DNA from: Annona cherimola
Lineage: Eukaryota > Streptophyta > Magnoliopsida > Magnoliales > Annonaceae
Assembly: GCA_030490835.1 (NCBI GenBank)
Contig: CM059971.1
Coordinates: forward strand, 45,122,012 to 45,186,011
Reading direction: 5' to 3'
Length of the DNA: 64,000 nt
The notes beneath the pieces were generated by a model that saw nothing but the letters and a program-made list of their open reading frames with translations, had not been told where the DNA came from and ran no database searches. Positions 20,014-31,358 of this stretch are shown here, piece after piece. Every line of letters starts with the position of its first letter. The first letter of the stretch is position 1. The translations under genes and the position numbers were made by a program.

Positions 20014-22993
20014 AAGTAACTTAACTTTTTATTAAATATACTTTGATTTTTTAATAAAGTAAATAATTTAAAAAAATAAAATTAAATGCAAATGCAACAT
20101 GGCAGGTCGTGCAGGGGAGGTACCATGACCAAATCAATGGTCAAAATTCATCCAAATCATAAATCAAGGGCTAGGATTAATTTAGCTTAATTTAATTAAT
20201 TTTAAAAAATCAAAAAATAGGTAGAAAATTAGGGCTGCTATAGGGGGGCTGGAGCAGGCCTAGGGTGGCTGCTCTTGGCTCAAGGCACCTTTGGAAATTA
20301 GAAAAAAACACATTTGCCATTTTACACCCTAAGCTAGAGGGGGTAAATTGCGAATAATGGAAAAATGGACCCCTATAAATAGAGGAGCAGCCCAAGAACG
20401 AAATTCACAGCCATCCCAGCTCAAAAATCACTTGAGCAACTTCATTTCCCATCCCCACACGTTTTAGCCTTGACGAATAGAAGGTTGGAGATAGAAAGTG
20501 CGAGAAAAAGAGGCATATCTCCACTTCGGGTAAGTGATTTCTACCCAAATTTATTTTGGATGTTAAGTAAGGTAATACCATGCTTAGATAATCCCCAAGC
20601 ATGAGAAAATAAGTATAGATACAATGTTTAAATGGAATTATGCCAAAACATCAAAAATTTGGAGGGAAGATAGGGTATTTGGGAAGATAGCCTATGATAT
20701 GTTAAAATAATGCTCCAAAATTGATAAATGATGATTTGGGATGTATGATTATGATAAATATGATGTTGGAATAATGATATATTAATTTCATGATTTTTGG
20801 AATTAAGGATTATGCTTAAGTGAATTTATGTTGATTTTTAGTATACGGAGAAAATGATTTTTTTGGCCAAGTAAATGATGATAAATTCAAAATGTATGAA
20901 ATGTCCTATGATATAATAGGCATGAGGTATGTCATGATATTTTTTATTTTTAAAAAAAAATGTCAATTTTTGAAACCCATGAACAGTAACCACGTCGCTG
21001 AGAACAGTAACCACGGATGAACAGTAATCTGATACATGATATGCTACAGTAACAGCGTGATTTTTGGAGAAAATTTTAGATTTATTTTTATATTTTATGA
21101 GGATAAATGGATTGAATTTTTTTAAGGATTTATGGATAAAAATCCAAATAAGAAAATGATGATCACGCATTTTTAAGGATAACCTCTATAAAAATTTTAT
21201 GGTGGAAAATAAGGTCATAAATAAATATAAAATATGCATGATAAAGTATGTATATCCTTTTCACTTGTATAGGAAAAGGAAAGGAAAGGATAAAGGAGTC
21301 GGATTAAAGCAAAGCAAAGGTAAGCAAGCAAACTTTTGAAAATGATTTTTATATAGTGCAACTATGGAATATGTCAAATTTGCTTTATTATAAGCAAATT
21401 CATATGGAAGTAAGAAGAAATGTTGAAGTATGTGGGAATTGCTTTATCATAAGTAAATCCTTATAAATGAAGATAAAGATGGAATTTCCAAAATAGTATT
21501 TTGTTTTATCGAATGAATTTAAAATGATTTATTAAAATGTTTTGAAACGGATTTAAGGAAGGCCAACCAATAACCGATTTAAATGAAGATTTCTTTTAAA
21601 TGACCAAAGGATCATACAAGCGTATCTTCGTATAGAAGAAACTTAAGTGTTATGTGGACAAAGAATATGATATATATATATAAATGAATTATGCATTAGT
21701 ATATCCTTTGTTCATGAAAAATTTAGAAACGAGAAGAAAAATGTTTCCAAAGTCTTTGGTTTCCAAATATTAAAATGTTTTTCAAAATTATTTTACCGAT
21801 CAAAAATGATTTATAAACATTTTTTAGCAATGTTTCAAATTTATTATTTCTCAAATATTTCAAATGTTTTAAGAATGTGCCATTTAAATATTTTTAAAAT
21901 TATTTAAGGTTGGTCATCCTTACAAAATATTTTTATTAACTTGTTAACTTGGGCTATGCCGAGTTATCAAGTTAGAGATAGAAAAGGGAATACAGGCCGA
22001 GGTCTATACTATTTTGAAATGACATGCTAGCATCAAGTTTTAAAAAGGAAAAGTCACAGATTAGGGTCTGTGGAGTTTTATAAAAAGCATGCTAGCATAT
22101 GAATATGGAGAAAGGAATGTGCACATGAGTTATGTACTAGGTCTACTGTAGAGGATATGCAGACCGGACGCGGTTGCAAGATGGGCCCCCTCTACATAGG
22201 CCAAGTCGCTTTAAAAGGCGAAATGCCGACGGCGCCCTCCCTGAAATGGGAGAAGAACACGGATAACTACCTAGCTCGCGAGTTATCAATAGAGATGGTT
22301 TCTCTCCTAAGGAGGAAAGGGTGATCACTTGGTAAGTGTCACCTACCAGACGGACAGAAACGTTATGCACGATGCATATGCTTGTTTTAAAAAGGTTTTA
22401 TGAAAAATGTTTTAAGGACATGAGAATGTCCTTGGAGAAAGAAAGTTTTATGGAAAACGTTTTATGTTCGTGAAAAAGAGGTTTACATGTTAAGTTTGCA
22501 AGCATATGTTTTACGCAAGGTTTTATGAAAAGGTTTCCACTGGTTGATAGTAGATCACTTGATAAATGTCTACTATTGAATGGGAGAAATGCATTTAAAT
22601 GAAAAAAAAACTTGCTTACTGAGTTTTGACTCACGTTTTGCTTTTCAAACCATAGACAGGTACAACACAGGCCAAGAAGTAAAGGAAAAAGAAGGTATGA
22701 AGAAAATTTTATGATATGTTGATCTGTATATGATATGATTGATTTATGTATGTACGAAATGATCAGGTTAAAATAACCCGTATTGTACAAAAACAAGTAT
22801 GAATGTTATCAATAATAATTGAGATTTGATGATAAGTATGTGTCTTTATGTGATGAAAGAAAAAGAAATTTTTTTTTTTGACGAGATCGAATTAAGTACC
22901 CGCCGCGTGATCAGGGTAACAATCCTGATTCACACTTACCAATCAACAAGATCCCGGAGTAAGGCCAGTGGACGCCTCGGTTTGGGGCGCCAC
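20014..22993 (+). repeat. Family X, copy 1 (unnamed LTR-like repeat)
   Basis: The copy ends in GGTTTGGGGCGCCACA, like copies 2 and 3. It holds a TATA box (CTATAAATAG, 20372-20382), a donor-like GTAAGT at 20530, the conserved exon-like block at 21273-21319, and a GC-rich block at 22180-22250 (CCAAGTCGCTT; GGCGCCCTCCCTGAAATGGG). No long coding frame exists. On the minus strand the end reads TGTGGCGCCCCAAACC, which resembles the start of a gypsy LTR, so the LTR sense may be minus and the spliced pattern antisense. The left boundary is only where similarity to the Tat array ends. Confidence 0.65.
21273..21319 (+). other. Conserved exon-like block of family X (copy 1)
   Basis: This purine-rich 47-bp block is preceded by CACTTGTATAG and followed by GTAAGCAAGCAAAC. 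The same arrangement is at 36769-36812, 51443-51487 and, inverted, 53090-53133. It fits a small internal exon with strong splice sites. Confidence 0.5.
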
Positions 22994-23226
22994 ACTAATA
23001 CTCATTAGATTGTGCTTGAGTCCTTCAACAAACAACACATCCTCCATACATACATTTGAAATACTATAAATATTTCCTTTACCTTTAATTTTACCTTTCT
23101 CGTTGTTCCCAAAGGCAATAGTTTCATCGTTGCAAGGCTTGAGTCATATGCCTTGAGAAAACACTATCCATGAACCAAACGTTGCTTGCCTTTGCCTTGA
23201 CATATCTAAAAAATGAATAAATAAAT
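22994..23226 (-). pseudogene. Copia pol 5' fragment (protease region)
   Basis: Minus-strand translation matches the start of the intact pol at 41648: WFMDS at the retropepsin site, then a region equivalent to [18 protein letters not shown] and the LKHNLM block at the broken edge. The DSG motif is damaged. No integrase or RT follows, because the element is cut at 22994. Confidence 0.75.
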
Positions 23227-23227
23227 C

Positions 23228-25044
23228 TTATCTCTTTGGTACCCATTTTATGGGTCCATTTGGGTTAGTAAACTGATTTAATCTTTGTTGTTCTATTCTT
23301 GAAAGTCCAAATCTTGTGTTTCTTGAAACCCAAACTAATTTTGCACCATGGTCATATAATTTATTAAAGTTGCATTTATAAATTTTGTGACCCATCTTGT
23401 TGTAAAAATTGCAAGTCATTGGTAATCTAGGAGTAGGCCTCCAAGTATGTAGTGGTTCAAAAATTAGCCTTCTAGTCCAAATAATATTTTTTCCTTTGGG
23501 TTTGTAAATAGGTGCAGTTTTAGCTTAATTTTTCCCAAGTTTTCGCACACTTGATTTGCTACTTTCTCCTTGCTCAAATGTGGAGTATCCAAAACCTCTT
23601 TTATTGTTTTGAGAGGTCATGTTCAGAAATATTTTCACACTTTCTCCTTTTTCAATTTTTCCACTTCTTTCAATAGTAGTTCATTTTTTTCTTTCAGTTT
23701 TGTTGTACTTTCTGCTAGTTTTCCATTTACAATAATAATGAAATTGCTTTGTTGCCTCTTTAATGATAACTTGTTTCCTAGTTTTTTGAGTTCCTCATAT
23801 AATGAATCATATGTATGTTGTAATTCCTCTAATTCAGCACATTTGAGACATTCTTGAATAGAAGAATAAGTAGATTGAGAATGGAAAAATTTGGAAGTTA
23901 CCTCTTCATTACTTGTGCATTTTTTTGAGGTGGTTTGCTCTTCCAAAATTTCTGTTGTATTCAAGGTTTCTTCATGTTCAATCCGTGCCATGCAACATAT
24001 TCTTGCGCAATTTGTTGCCTCAAAATCATTGGTTGAGGAGCTACTTGTTGATGACGTTTCTTCATTCACGTACATTCCTCTTTCCTTATGCTTTTGGAAT
24101 TTTCGGTTCTCATATCTTTCCTTCCTCTCTTGATGGTCCTTTGATCTTTCTTCCGGTGTAGGACATTGAGCTTGCATATGTCCCATACCGCCGCATCTAT
24201 AACACTTTGTGGCCTCCTTCTTCTTCTCTTTTCGAGGTCTCGCTTTGAAATCTTTGAAGTTCTTTTCTTTTCTCACAAACTTTCGAAATTTAAGAGTAAG
24301 TAGAGCAATGTCTTCATCGTCATTGTGAGATGAGGAGGTGGACTCATCCAAGTTATGGGCGACTTTTAGTGCAATTGCTCTCTTTCCTTTGTGGTGATCT
24401 TCATTTCTTTTCTTGATTAGCTCATGTGACATTAATGAGCTAATAAGGTCTTCTAGCTTCAATGTGTTTAGGTCCTTGGCTTCTTCTATCGCAGTAATCT
24501 TTGGTGTCCAAGATTCCGGTAGAGCTCTTAAGATTTTCATAACCTGTTCAGATTCGGAAATAGCTTTTCCAAGACCTTTCAAAGCATTAGTAATTTTAGA
24601 GAATCTAGCAAACATTTCAGAAATATTTTCTGTTTCTAGCATTTTAAAGCTTTCCAACTCTCCAATCAAAATATTTCTCCTTGTCCCTTGGACTTGAGAA
24701 GTTCCTTCATAGATAGATGTTAATATATCCCATATCTCTTTTGCAGTTAAACAAGAGGATACTCTATCATATTCAGAGGCGATAAGAGCACAAAATAAAG
24801 AATTCATAGCCTTAGCTTTGCTCTTAACAGTTTTCACTTCCTCATCGGTCCATTTGGAAGCTCTTTCAGCAATAGGCAAGGTTACACCATCTTGAATTTC
24901 AATCCAAGAGTCCATATTTGTAGCCATGATGAGTCGTTTCATATGTAGCTTCCAATAGCCGAAATTGTTCCCATCAAACAATGGTGGTCTAGTAAAAGAT
25001 TGGCCTTCAGTAAATGCGGAAACGGAAGTCGATTGGGATGTCAT
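23228..25044 (-). pseudogene. Copia gag, broken
   Basis: It starts [20 protein letters not shown] at 25044 and contains GNNFGYWKLHMKRLIMATNM (UBN2-type copia gag) and the knuckle CYRCGGMGHMQAQC. A -1 frameshift near 23640 and a TAA near 23526 break the C-terminal third. The second, knuckle-like motif reads CNFYNKMGHKIYKC, with the second cysteine changed to tyrosine. It ends GPIKWVPKR and stop, exactly where the intact gag at 41666 stops. Confidence 0.88.
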
Positions 25045-25078
25045 ATAAAGAGATCTCTTTGGTAAAACTCAAAGACCT

Positions 25079-25090
25079 GCTTTGATACCA
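25079..25090 (-). other. Primer binding site of the truncated copia element
   Basis: The minus strand reads TGGTATCAAAGC two bases after the LTR. This differs by one base from TGGTATCAGAGC, the complement of initiator methionine tRNA used by most plant copia elements. Confidence 0.85.
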
Positions 25091-25092
25091 AT

Positions 25093-26604
25093 TGTTGGTC
25101 CCGAGTTAATGACAATAACCCAACAGGGGAGGGGTGAATTGGGTAATTAAATTTTTTCAACTTAAACAGAAATTTTTCCCCGGATTAATCAAGTCCCCTT
25201 TATGAAGAAACAAATGGAAAGCAATGTAGTGCTGAGAGCAGAAATAAAAATCAACAACCAAGATTTTATAGTGGTTCGGGCAACCTTCCCTACTCCACTC
25301 TTCCAAACTCACACCTCTTGTTACTTGGGTTTCACTATGTATTTCACAAATACAACTAGAGCCACTGCTCTCTTCTAGATTCCAGCTCTAGGGGGCATCA
25401 ACAATTCACAGCACAAGTAGGTGATGAGTTCCACTCCAATTACACACTACTTTGCTTACACTTAATCTTAGTTACCCAAACTAAATCAAGTTCAATATAA
25501 TAAAAAAATAAAAAGAGAGTTTCTACACGTTACTGATGTGTAGAGGCAGATTTGGCATAGAGAAGAACTTGTAGCGTAGGCTTAATGATTCAGCAAGCAG
25601 CTCTTGGCAGTTTAGAAGCAAGGTTCTTCTTCTAGATGTTGGCTTGATCACTTAATACTCTTAGGGCTGAGAGTTATGCTCATTCAATGAATTCTCAGCT
25701 ACCCTCCTCGTTCATATTGAATGCCTTATATAATTTGAGAGGGAATCCGAACGTTTGGACGTAGGTGGCGCGCATTTAATGCGCCAACGTTCGAAAAATT
25801 TCCGACTGTTGTGACCTAAGTCGCAGGCGGAGTCGACTTCGGTTGCGACTTTGCCCAAGTCGCACATGGAGTCGACTTCGGGTGCGACTTCACTCCTTCA
25901 GCTTGCTAGTTGAACTTGAAATCTTCAGAGATGACTTTGATCACTTGATTTTCTTCATATTGATGTGATTCCCTTGATTTATATCTCCTGGAACACTATA
26001 TGATTATTTATCTTGAAAACCTTGGATTCCTTTTCTTGAATTCTTGAGTACTTGAGTCTTGGAGTGCATGATGATGTCCAAATGTGTGTTTATAATCCAA
26101 CATGATGGATTCATGCAACCCTTCTTGCTTTGATCTTCATTTGATCTTCATTTTAGTGTTTGAGTAGTCTTGATCTGCAAGTTCCATGCTGAAGTTGAAG
26201 CTGGAGTCGACTTGGGATTCGACTTCGGCAGCTCTCATCCCCGATTTCAACTATGGATGAAAATGACGCCTCGAAGTCGAAGCTGGAGTCGACTTGGTCT
26301 GCGACTTCACCCAAGTCGCATGCGGAGTTGACTTGGGATGCGACTTCGGCAGCTTTGCTTCTCGATTTCAACTCTGGATGAAAACGACACTTTGAAGTCG
26401 CTTCTTGAGTCAACTTGGGGATCGACTTGGCCTAAGTCGAAGCCTGAGTCGACTTGGAAATCGACTTGACTTGTCATGCTTCATTTTCTTCATTTGTATA
26501 TCCTTTAATCATCTTCACAAACATGTTAGTAACTAAAACTTTCTCAAATTAATTTGTTAATCATCAAAACATAAACTTGGCTTATTTTGCACATGTTTCC
26601 AGCA
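25093..26604 (-). repeat. 5' LTR of the truncated copia element (1512 bp)
   Basis: On the plus strand it runs TGTTGGTCCC...TTTCCAGCA, so in its own sense it starts TGCTGGAAAC and ends GGGACCAACA. Five GTCGAC sites lie at 25832-26455, upstream of a minus-strand TATATAAGG near 25720-25731. It borders Athila sequence directly at 26605. Confidence 0.85.
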
Positions 26605-27940
26605 TGTGCCTCCAACCCGGAGTCCATTAATTACGTGGGAAATTTTCAGAGAAATCCAGCTAATCAATATGGAAACAACTACAACCCAAGTTGGAGAAAT
26701 CATCCTAACTTCTCATGGAACAACCAGACGAGGCCGAATCAGTCGCCTGGATTCCCGCAGCAGCAGCCGTAGCAACAGCCCATAAGACCAATGCAGTTCA
26801 CTCCACCACCGCGAGAAGAAAAGAAATATGATCTGGAAAATTTCTTCATGCAATTTATGTAATCCCAGATCATGATGAATAGGAACTTGGAAGCTCAGAT
26901 AGGCCAATTGGCCTCAGCCCTGAACAACCGACCACCAGGATCGTTGCCGAGCGACACCAAGCAAAACCCGAAAGGCAAAGGCAAAGAACAAGTCTAAGCA
27001 GTCACGTTGCGTAGTGGAAAGCAGTTACCAAAACCCAACTCTACCAGAGTTGGTGACTGAACCCACTAACCCTCTGATTCAGCAATCACAGGAGACAAAG
27101 GAACCAGATGCAACTCAGAATCAAACAGATGCTGAAATCACCACAAATCCAAGGCCGCCTCCTCCATTTTCTTAGCGATTTGAAAAATCTAAAAAGGAGG
27201 GCCAGTTCAAGAAATTTCTCGAGGTACTGAAGCAGCTGCACATTAATATACCTCTCGTCGAAGCCTTAAAAAAAATGTCGAGCTACGCCAAATTCATGAA
27301 AGACGTGCTATCAAAGAAAAGGTGGTTGACGGAATTCGAGATAGTGGCGCTAACAGAGGAAACCAGTGCAAGGATGCAGAGGAAGCTACCTCCTAAACTT
27401 AAGGACCCAGGGAGTTTCACAATCCCGTGCACAATTGGCAACCAATATTTCGGGAGAGCATTATGCGACTTGGGAGCCAGCATTAATCTCATGCCCAAGT
27501 TCATTTTCAGAAAGTTAGGCCTCGAGGAAGCTTGACCTACCACCGTGACGCTACAATTGGCGGATTGATCCATTACATACCCGGAAGGTATTATTGAGGA
27601 TGTCCTTGTCAAGGTGGACAAATTCATTTTTCCAACAGATTTTATTATCTTGGATTATGAAGAAGATCGAGAAGTACCCATTATTCTCGGTCGGCCTTTT
27701 CTAGCAATAGGTAATGCGATAATCAATGTACTAGCCGGAGAATTAACCATGCAGGTGCAGAATGAAAAGGTTACATTCAAAGTGCTAAAGCCTATACACA
27801 GCCCGACTAACCCAGAGGATTGCTTAAGGGTTGATATGGGCAATTCAGAGGTTAAAAAGCTGCCTCAAGCTAGTTTTGAGGAAGACCAAGAGGAGATTGC
27901 GAATAGGAGCCATAAATTATCGGTCGGTGTTAAAGACTGA
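26605..27940 (+). pseudogene. Athila gag 3' part and protease (copy a)
   Basis: The gag tail NPESINYVGNFQRNPANQYG is followed by the NHPNFSWNNQTRPNQ region, the VTLRSGKQLP linker and EKSKKEGQFKKFLEVLKQLH. The protease region from 27275 has LCDLGASINLMPKF, then IILDYEEDREVPIILGRPFL, the retropepsin active site and its ILGRP-like motif. Stops include a TAG near 26770, a TAA near 26995 and TGA codons near 27533 and 27566. The frame also changes between 26770 and 27275. Confidence 0.85.
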
Positions 27941-28260
27941 CTCGCTGGTTACAACAGGCCTAAACAAATAACCGAGCCGTTGGGAAGTCAAGACATGGAT
28001 ATTAAAGCCAATAAAGGAATAGGGGAGTTTGCATTTGATAAAACTAAAAATTTTCATGTCAAAATACCCCTATCTAATCGGCCGAAATATCAAATTTGGC
28101 ACAACTTCATGAAACGATGGGTTAAGAGCAGTTCGGAACTTCCAGGTTGCAGCCCTATTGACCAAGAGTTTGAGGTGGTGAAATTGAAAATGGACTGAAT
28201 AGCAGAAACGTCGTGCTGAGGACGTTAAGCTTACGCTAAATGGGAGGCAACCCATTGTTT
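27941..28260 (+). other. Remnant joining protease to the post-pol region (copy a)
   Basis: A short frame (GEFAFDKTKNFHVKIPLSNR; ELPGCSPIDQEFEVVKLK) ends at 28198. It is followed by GGACGTTAAGC and GGGAGGCAACCCATTG, sequence that in Athila relatives lies just after the integrase end. The polymerase domains are absent at this point in both copies here. Confidence 0.6.
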
Positions 28261-28321
28261 GGTTCCAGTTTGATTTGCGATTATTTTTTATTTTTTTTCC
28301 TTTTGTTTCTTTAAAAAAAAT

Positions 28322-28480
28322 GGCGCCTAGGCGCCGAATAGGGGCGCCCCGGCGCCTTGATTAACTTCCCGAAGAACACGGGCACCCCGGCGCCACATCC
28401 TGGAGCCCAAGCGCCGGGTCGTGGACAGCATGACTTGGACGACCTATAAAGCTTCGAGTTAGGGTTTAAACCCTAACCCT
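28322..28480 (+). promoter_or_regulatory. Internal promoter-like region before the Athila 3' ORF (copy a)
   Basis: The perfect palindrome GGCGCCTAGGCGCC (28322-28335), also repeated in the LTR, is followed by further GGCGCC sites, a TATA box (CTATAAAG, 28444-28451) and the perfect 20-bp palindrome GTTAGGGTTTAAACCCTAAC (28458-28477), which contains the plant telo-box AAACCCTAA in both directions. About 700 bp of non-coding leader separates this from the ORF start. Confidence 0.45.
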
Positions 28481-29184
28481 CACGCCCTGGGGCCATTTCT
28501 TTCGCCCCTCTCATTTTCGATTCTTGTCAAATTGATTTCAAGCCATTTCAACTCGAATCAAGCTGCATTCCATCAGAGAATCATCTTCCCACTCCATCCA
28601 TTTCATTCCCTTCTTTTCCCCTTTGTTTGGATTCACTCAAATCCATCCTAAAATCCGGTTTTTCTTCACCAAATCCTAGGCCTAACACCCACATTGAAGT
28701 TTCCATCACTTTCCCTTTGATTTGGGCTCCATTTTGAGCCCCATTATCATCCTTTCTTCACCCCGGTGCCGGAAACGACTGACAGCAGATCGGTGCCAGT
28801 GCAGAAGTAAGGCTTCTTCAGATTTTTAGGTGGGAAGCTTTGTGGGTATCAATTTCTCCATTTGTGGTGCCTTTTCATTGCTATGAAGTGTTTGGTGATT
28901 GCTTGAATGAAAAATTGGATTGGACTGGTGGGGTTTTGTGGATTGATCTGCGGATTGGAGATTGATTTGGGTGGATAGTTCTTTGGTTGGCTTGGAATTG
29001 GTTGGTGTCTATTGGGTATTGGTTGCATAGTCATTGTATCAGGCGCATTCTGGAGTTTGGCTTATAGACGTGTTGAATTGCTTGTTGGATTGCTGGATTG
29101 CTTGGTTGTTTATTGGCTTGTTGAATTGCTTGGTTGTGTTGGAATTTGGTTTGCAAGAGCCGTTTGAGACTGCTTTGGGACAAC
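28481..29184 (+). other. Leader between internal promoter-like region and 3' ORF (copy a)
   Basis: No coding frame is evident. The first half is C/T-rich (ATTTCTTTCGCCCC...; TTCACCAAATCC), the second TTGG-rich (TGGATTGATTGG-like). It is collinear with 58072-58835 of copy b. It could contain an intron but the sites are ambiguous. Confidence 0.4.
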
Positions 29185-30183
29185 ATGGCTTCATCATCTG
29201 CTATGAGAAAGAAAGTTCAGGAGAGGAATCAAGATAGATGAGTTCTCTGACTCCCCATTGCTTAACTTGCATACTCGAGGCTGGAAGCAGTTCGTGGCGC
29301 AACCCTCGGCAGCTATTACTCCCGTGGTCAAAGAGTTCTATGCCAACGCAGTGGAACACGAGGAGGGGCGAGTGAAAGTCAGAGGCAGGATCGTCCCTTT
29401 TCATGCGGAGGCGATCAACGCCTACTATGGGTTGACGCCTTTTCCTCACCCGAACGAGTACAAGGCATTTCTAGAGGGCAAAGACCGAGATACAGAATCC
29501 ATCACCAGACCTTTTTTCCAGAAGCCACCGGTTTGGAAGTCTACGGGAGGACAACTGACGTCCTTCAAGCACAGCGAGATGATGTATGACAGCCGAATGA
29601 TTTTCCACTTCATATCGGCCTGGATGATGCCGTCAACCCACGTCAGTGAGGTGACAATAGACAGGTTCTGCTATATGCCATCTACAGTGGGCTGACGATC
29701 GACATCGGAAGGCTCATATACCATCAGATCTGCGCCTGTACGACTGCACCACGGGGCAGCTATTTCTTCTCATCCCTCATCACCGGGCTCTGGAAGCGGG
29801 CCGGCGTCAGATGGGAGCCGACGGAGGAGGTCCTAAACTGTCAGGCCATCATAGACGACCTCTCCTACCGCACCCAGCCCCGGGTTCGCACAGCCACTAC
29901 ATGCCCCAGGTCAGCTCCACCTACAGTGGGACCATCTTCACAGCCGCTATCTTCAGCTGAGCGTCTAACCAACCTAGAGAATTTAGTTGCCGCCCAAGCC
30001 AGATACCAGCGGCAGCATGATCGGGCGATGGAGGCTTACCTACGGCGAATCGCAGAGGACCATCAGATTGATATCTCCACCCTCCCGCCTTTTCCGCCGA
30101 CATAGCCAGAGGTCCGAGCTTGTTTTGGGCAATCATCACAGCCCCAGCCCGACGACGAGGACGAGACAGAATTCGATTCTCGA
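29185..30183 (+). pseudogene. Athila 3' additional ORF (putative plant transposon protein domain), copy a, broken
   Basis: An ATG at 29185 (MASSSAMRKKVQE) is followed after 18 codons by TGA. Compared with copy b about 100 bp encoding the early domain are deleted. The domain resumes with LHTRGWKQFVAQPSAAITPV, VKEFYANAVEHEEGRVKVRG and AEAINAYYGL, the pattern of the putative plant transposon protein family. A -1 frameshift near 29660 leads into IDIGRLIYHQICACTT and the coiled-coil tail ERLTNLENLVAAQARYQRQ. A TAG near 30104 and loss of the terminal stop (TGA to CGA, about 30181) are further damage. Function unknown; I see no signal peptide or membrane segment. Confidence 0.75.
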
Positions 30184-31358
30184 GGGAGTTCCAATCCTTT
30201 CTTTTTGTCTTTCTTTTTGTTTTTCTTTCCTTTTATTTTTACTTCTCATTGTATTTTCATTTTTAGTTCATATTAGGATCATGCATTGAGGACAATGCAT
30301 CTCTCAAGTTTAGGAGGTTGTATAATTTTCAACCATAGGTTAGTTTTTCATTTTAATTTTCATGCCTTAGTTTATGTTGCATGCATTTCAATTCCAGCTA
30401 ATGAAAGTTGTCTTTGTTTCAATTCATCTAATTGTTAAAATATGCAAGGCTGTAATTAATTCTGACTTGAAATTGAATTCATGAAAGAATGGGCAATTCA
30501 GATTGAAACCAAGTATAAAGCAGGCTGAAATTAACATGTGAAAGAATTAAAAAGGAATTTCAGAATACATTGTTCTAATTCAATAACAGGCATATCTTTC
30601 AGACCGAGATGATGAAAACTGAACTAAATAAAGGCTGACCAAGTACTTCAACGAGTTCGGAAATGGTATTATTTCACAGGAATTACTCAAACATGTTCAG
30701 TACCCCTAATAAAGCATTAAAAAAAGATAAAAAGGGGGTGGTTGACCTAAGCTGAGTAACCGGGACTTGGCATCGACAAATGGCAAGGTTCGAGTAAAAA
30801 AGCAAAGGAAAATCATAGTAACAACGCTTTGAAAATAAAAAAAAATGAAAATTCTCCCCATATACCCTGAAATATGGTGAGGGGAGCAAAAAAAAAAACA
30901 GATCTCCAGATATCCTGAAATATGGTGAGGAGAATTTTTGCAATAAGTTTGGGGGGAAAAATAATATGCAGTTGTTAGAAATTGAATTCAGTGACTTGAT
31001 ACCATTTTCTATAACCAGTGTATTTAGTGTAATACTTGGTTTGCTTGAGTTCATTGAGTTCCTAACCAGTTTTCTGATCAAATGAAAGATTGATGTGTTG
31101 AAATATAACTTTGCACTATGGAATTCTGACATCCACTTGTAACTTGGTTTGGAAAGGAAAATTTATGCCTCGTTTGTATAATGATGGATTTTTCAGGTTG
31201 AATTAATCACGACCTTGGGAAATGGCTAAGTGGATTGATCAATGCACAACCGGAAGAAAAAGGAGTTGAATTTTATTCTGCATACATTCATTCATTCATA
31301 CATTCATTTTGTTTACATGTGTTGCTCGAGGACTAGCAACATTTAAGTTTGGGGGGTA
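30184..31358 (+). other. 3' untranslated region of Athila copy a with three polypurine-tract-like motifs
   Basis: Non-coding. AAGTTT followed by a G run occurs at 30306-30317 (AAGTTTAGGAGG), 30945-30956 and 31345-31356. The last directly precedes the 3' LTR and is the working polypurine tract. Two AATATGGTGAGG copies at about 30871 and 30919 form short stem-loops with nearby CCATAT and GATATCC. Confidence 0.7.

Larger units (their letters stand above)
22994..26604 (-). mobile_element. Truncated SIRE-type Ty1/copia element, minus strand (5' LTR, gag, start of pol)
   Basis: The order on the minus strand is LTR (26604-25093), primer site, gag, then the first part of pol, broken off at 22994 against the end of X copy 1. 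Protein similarity to the intact element at 38207-48768 is high throughout. The LTR shares the GGAAACA start, the GATGATTAA block and the GTCGAC repeats. The break falls within the early pol region, after the protease motif. The missing 3' part may include the scrap at 1-126. Confidence 0.88.

Noticed and set aside
20840..21170. 110-codon minus-strand frame in X copy 1
   Set aside because: AT-rich, no recognisable domain, not preserved in the other X copies.
28458..28477. Interstitial telomere repeat
   Set aside because: Only one TTTAGGG unit on each arm of a palindrome is present, downstream of a TATA box; a telo-box is the better reading.
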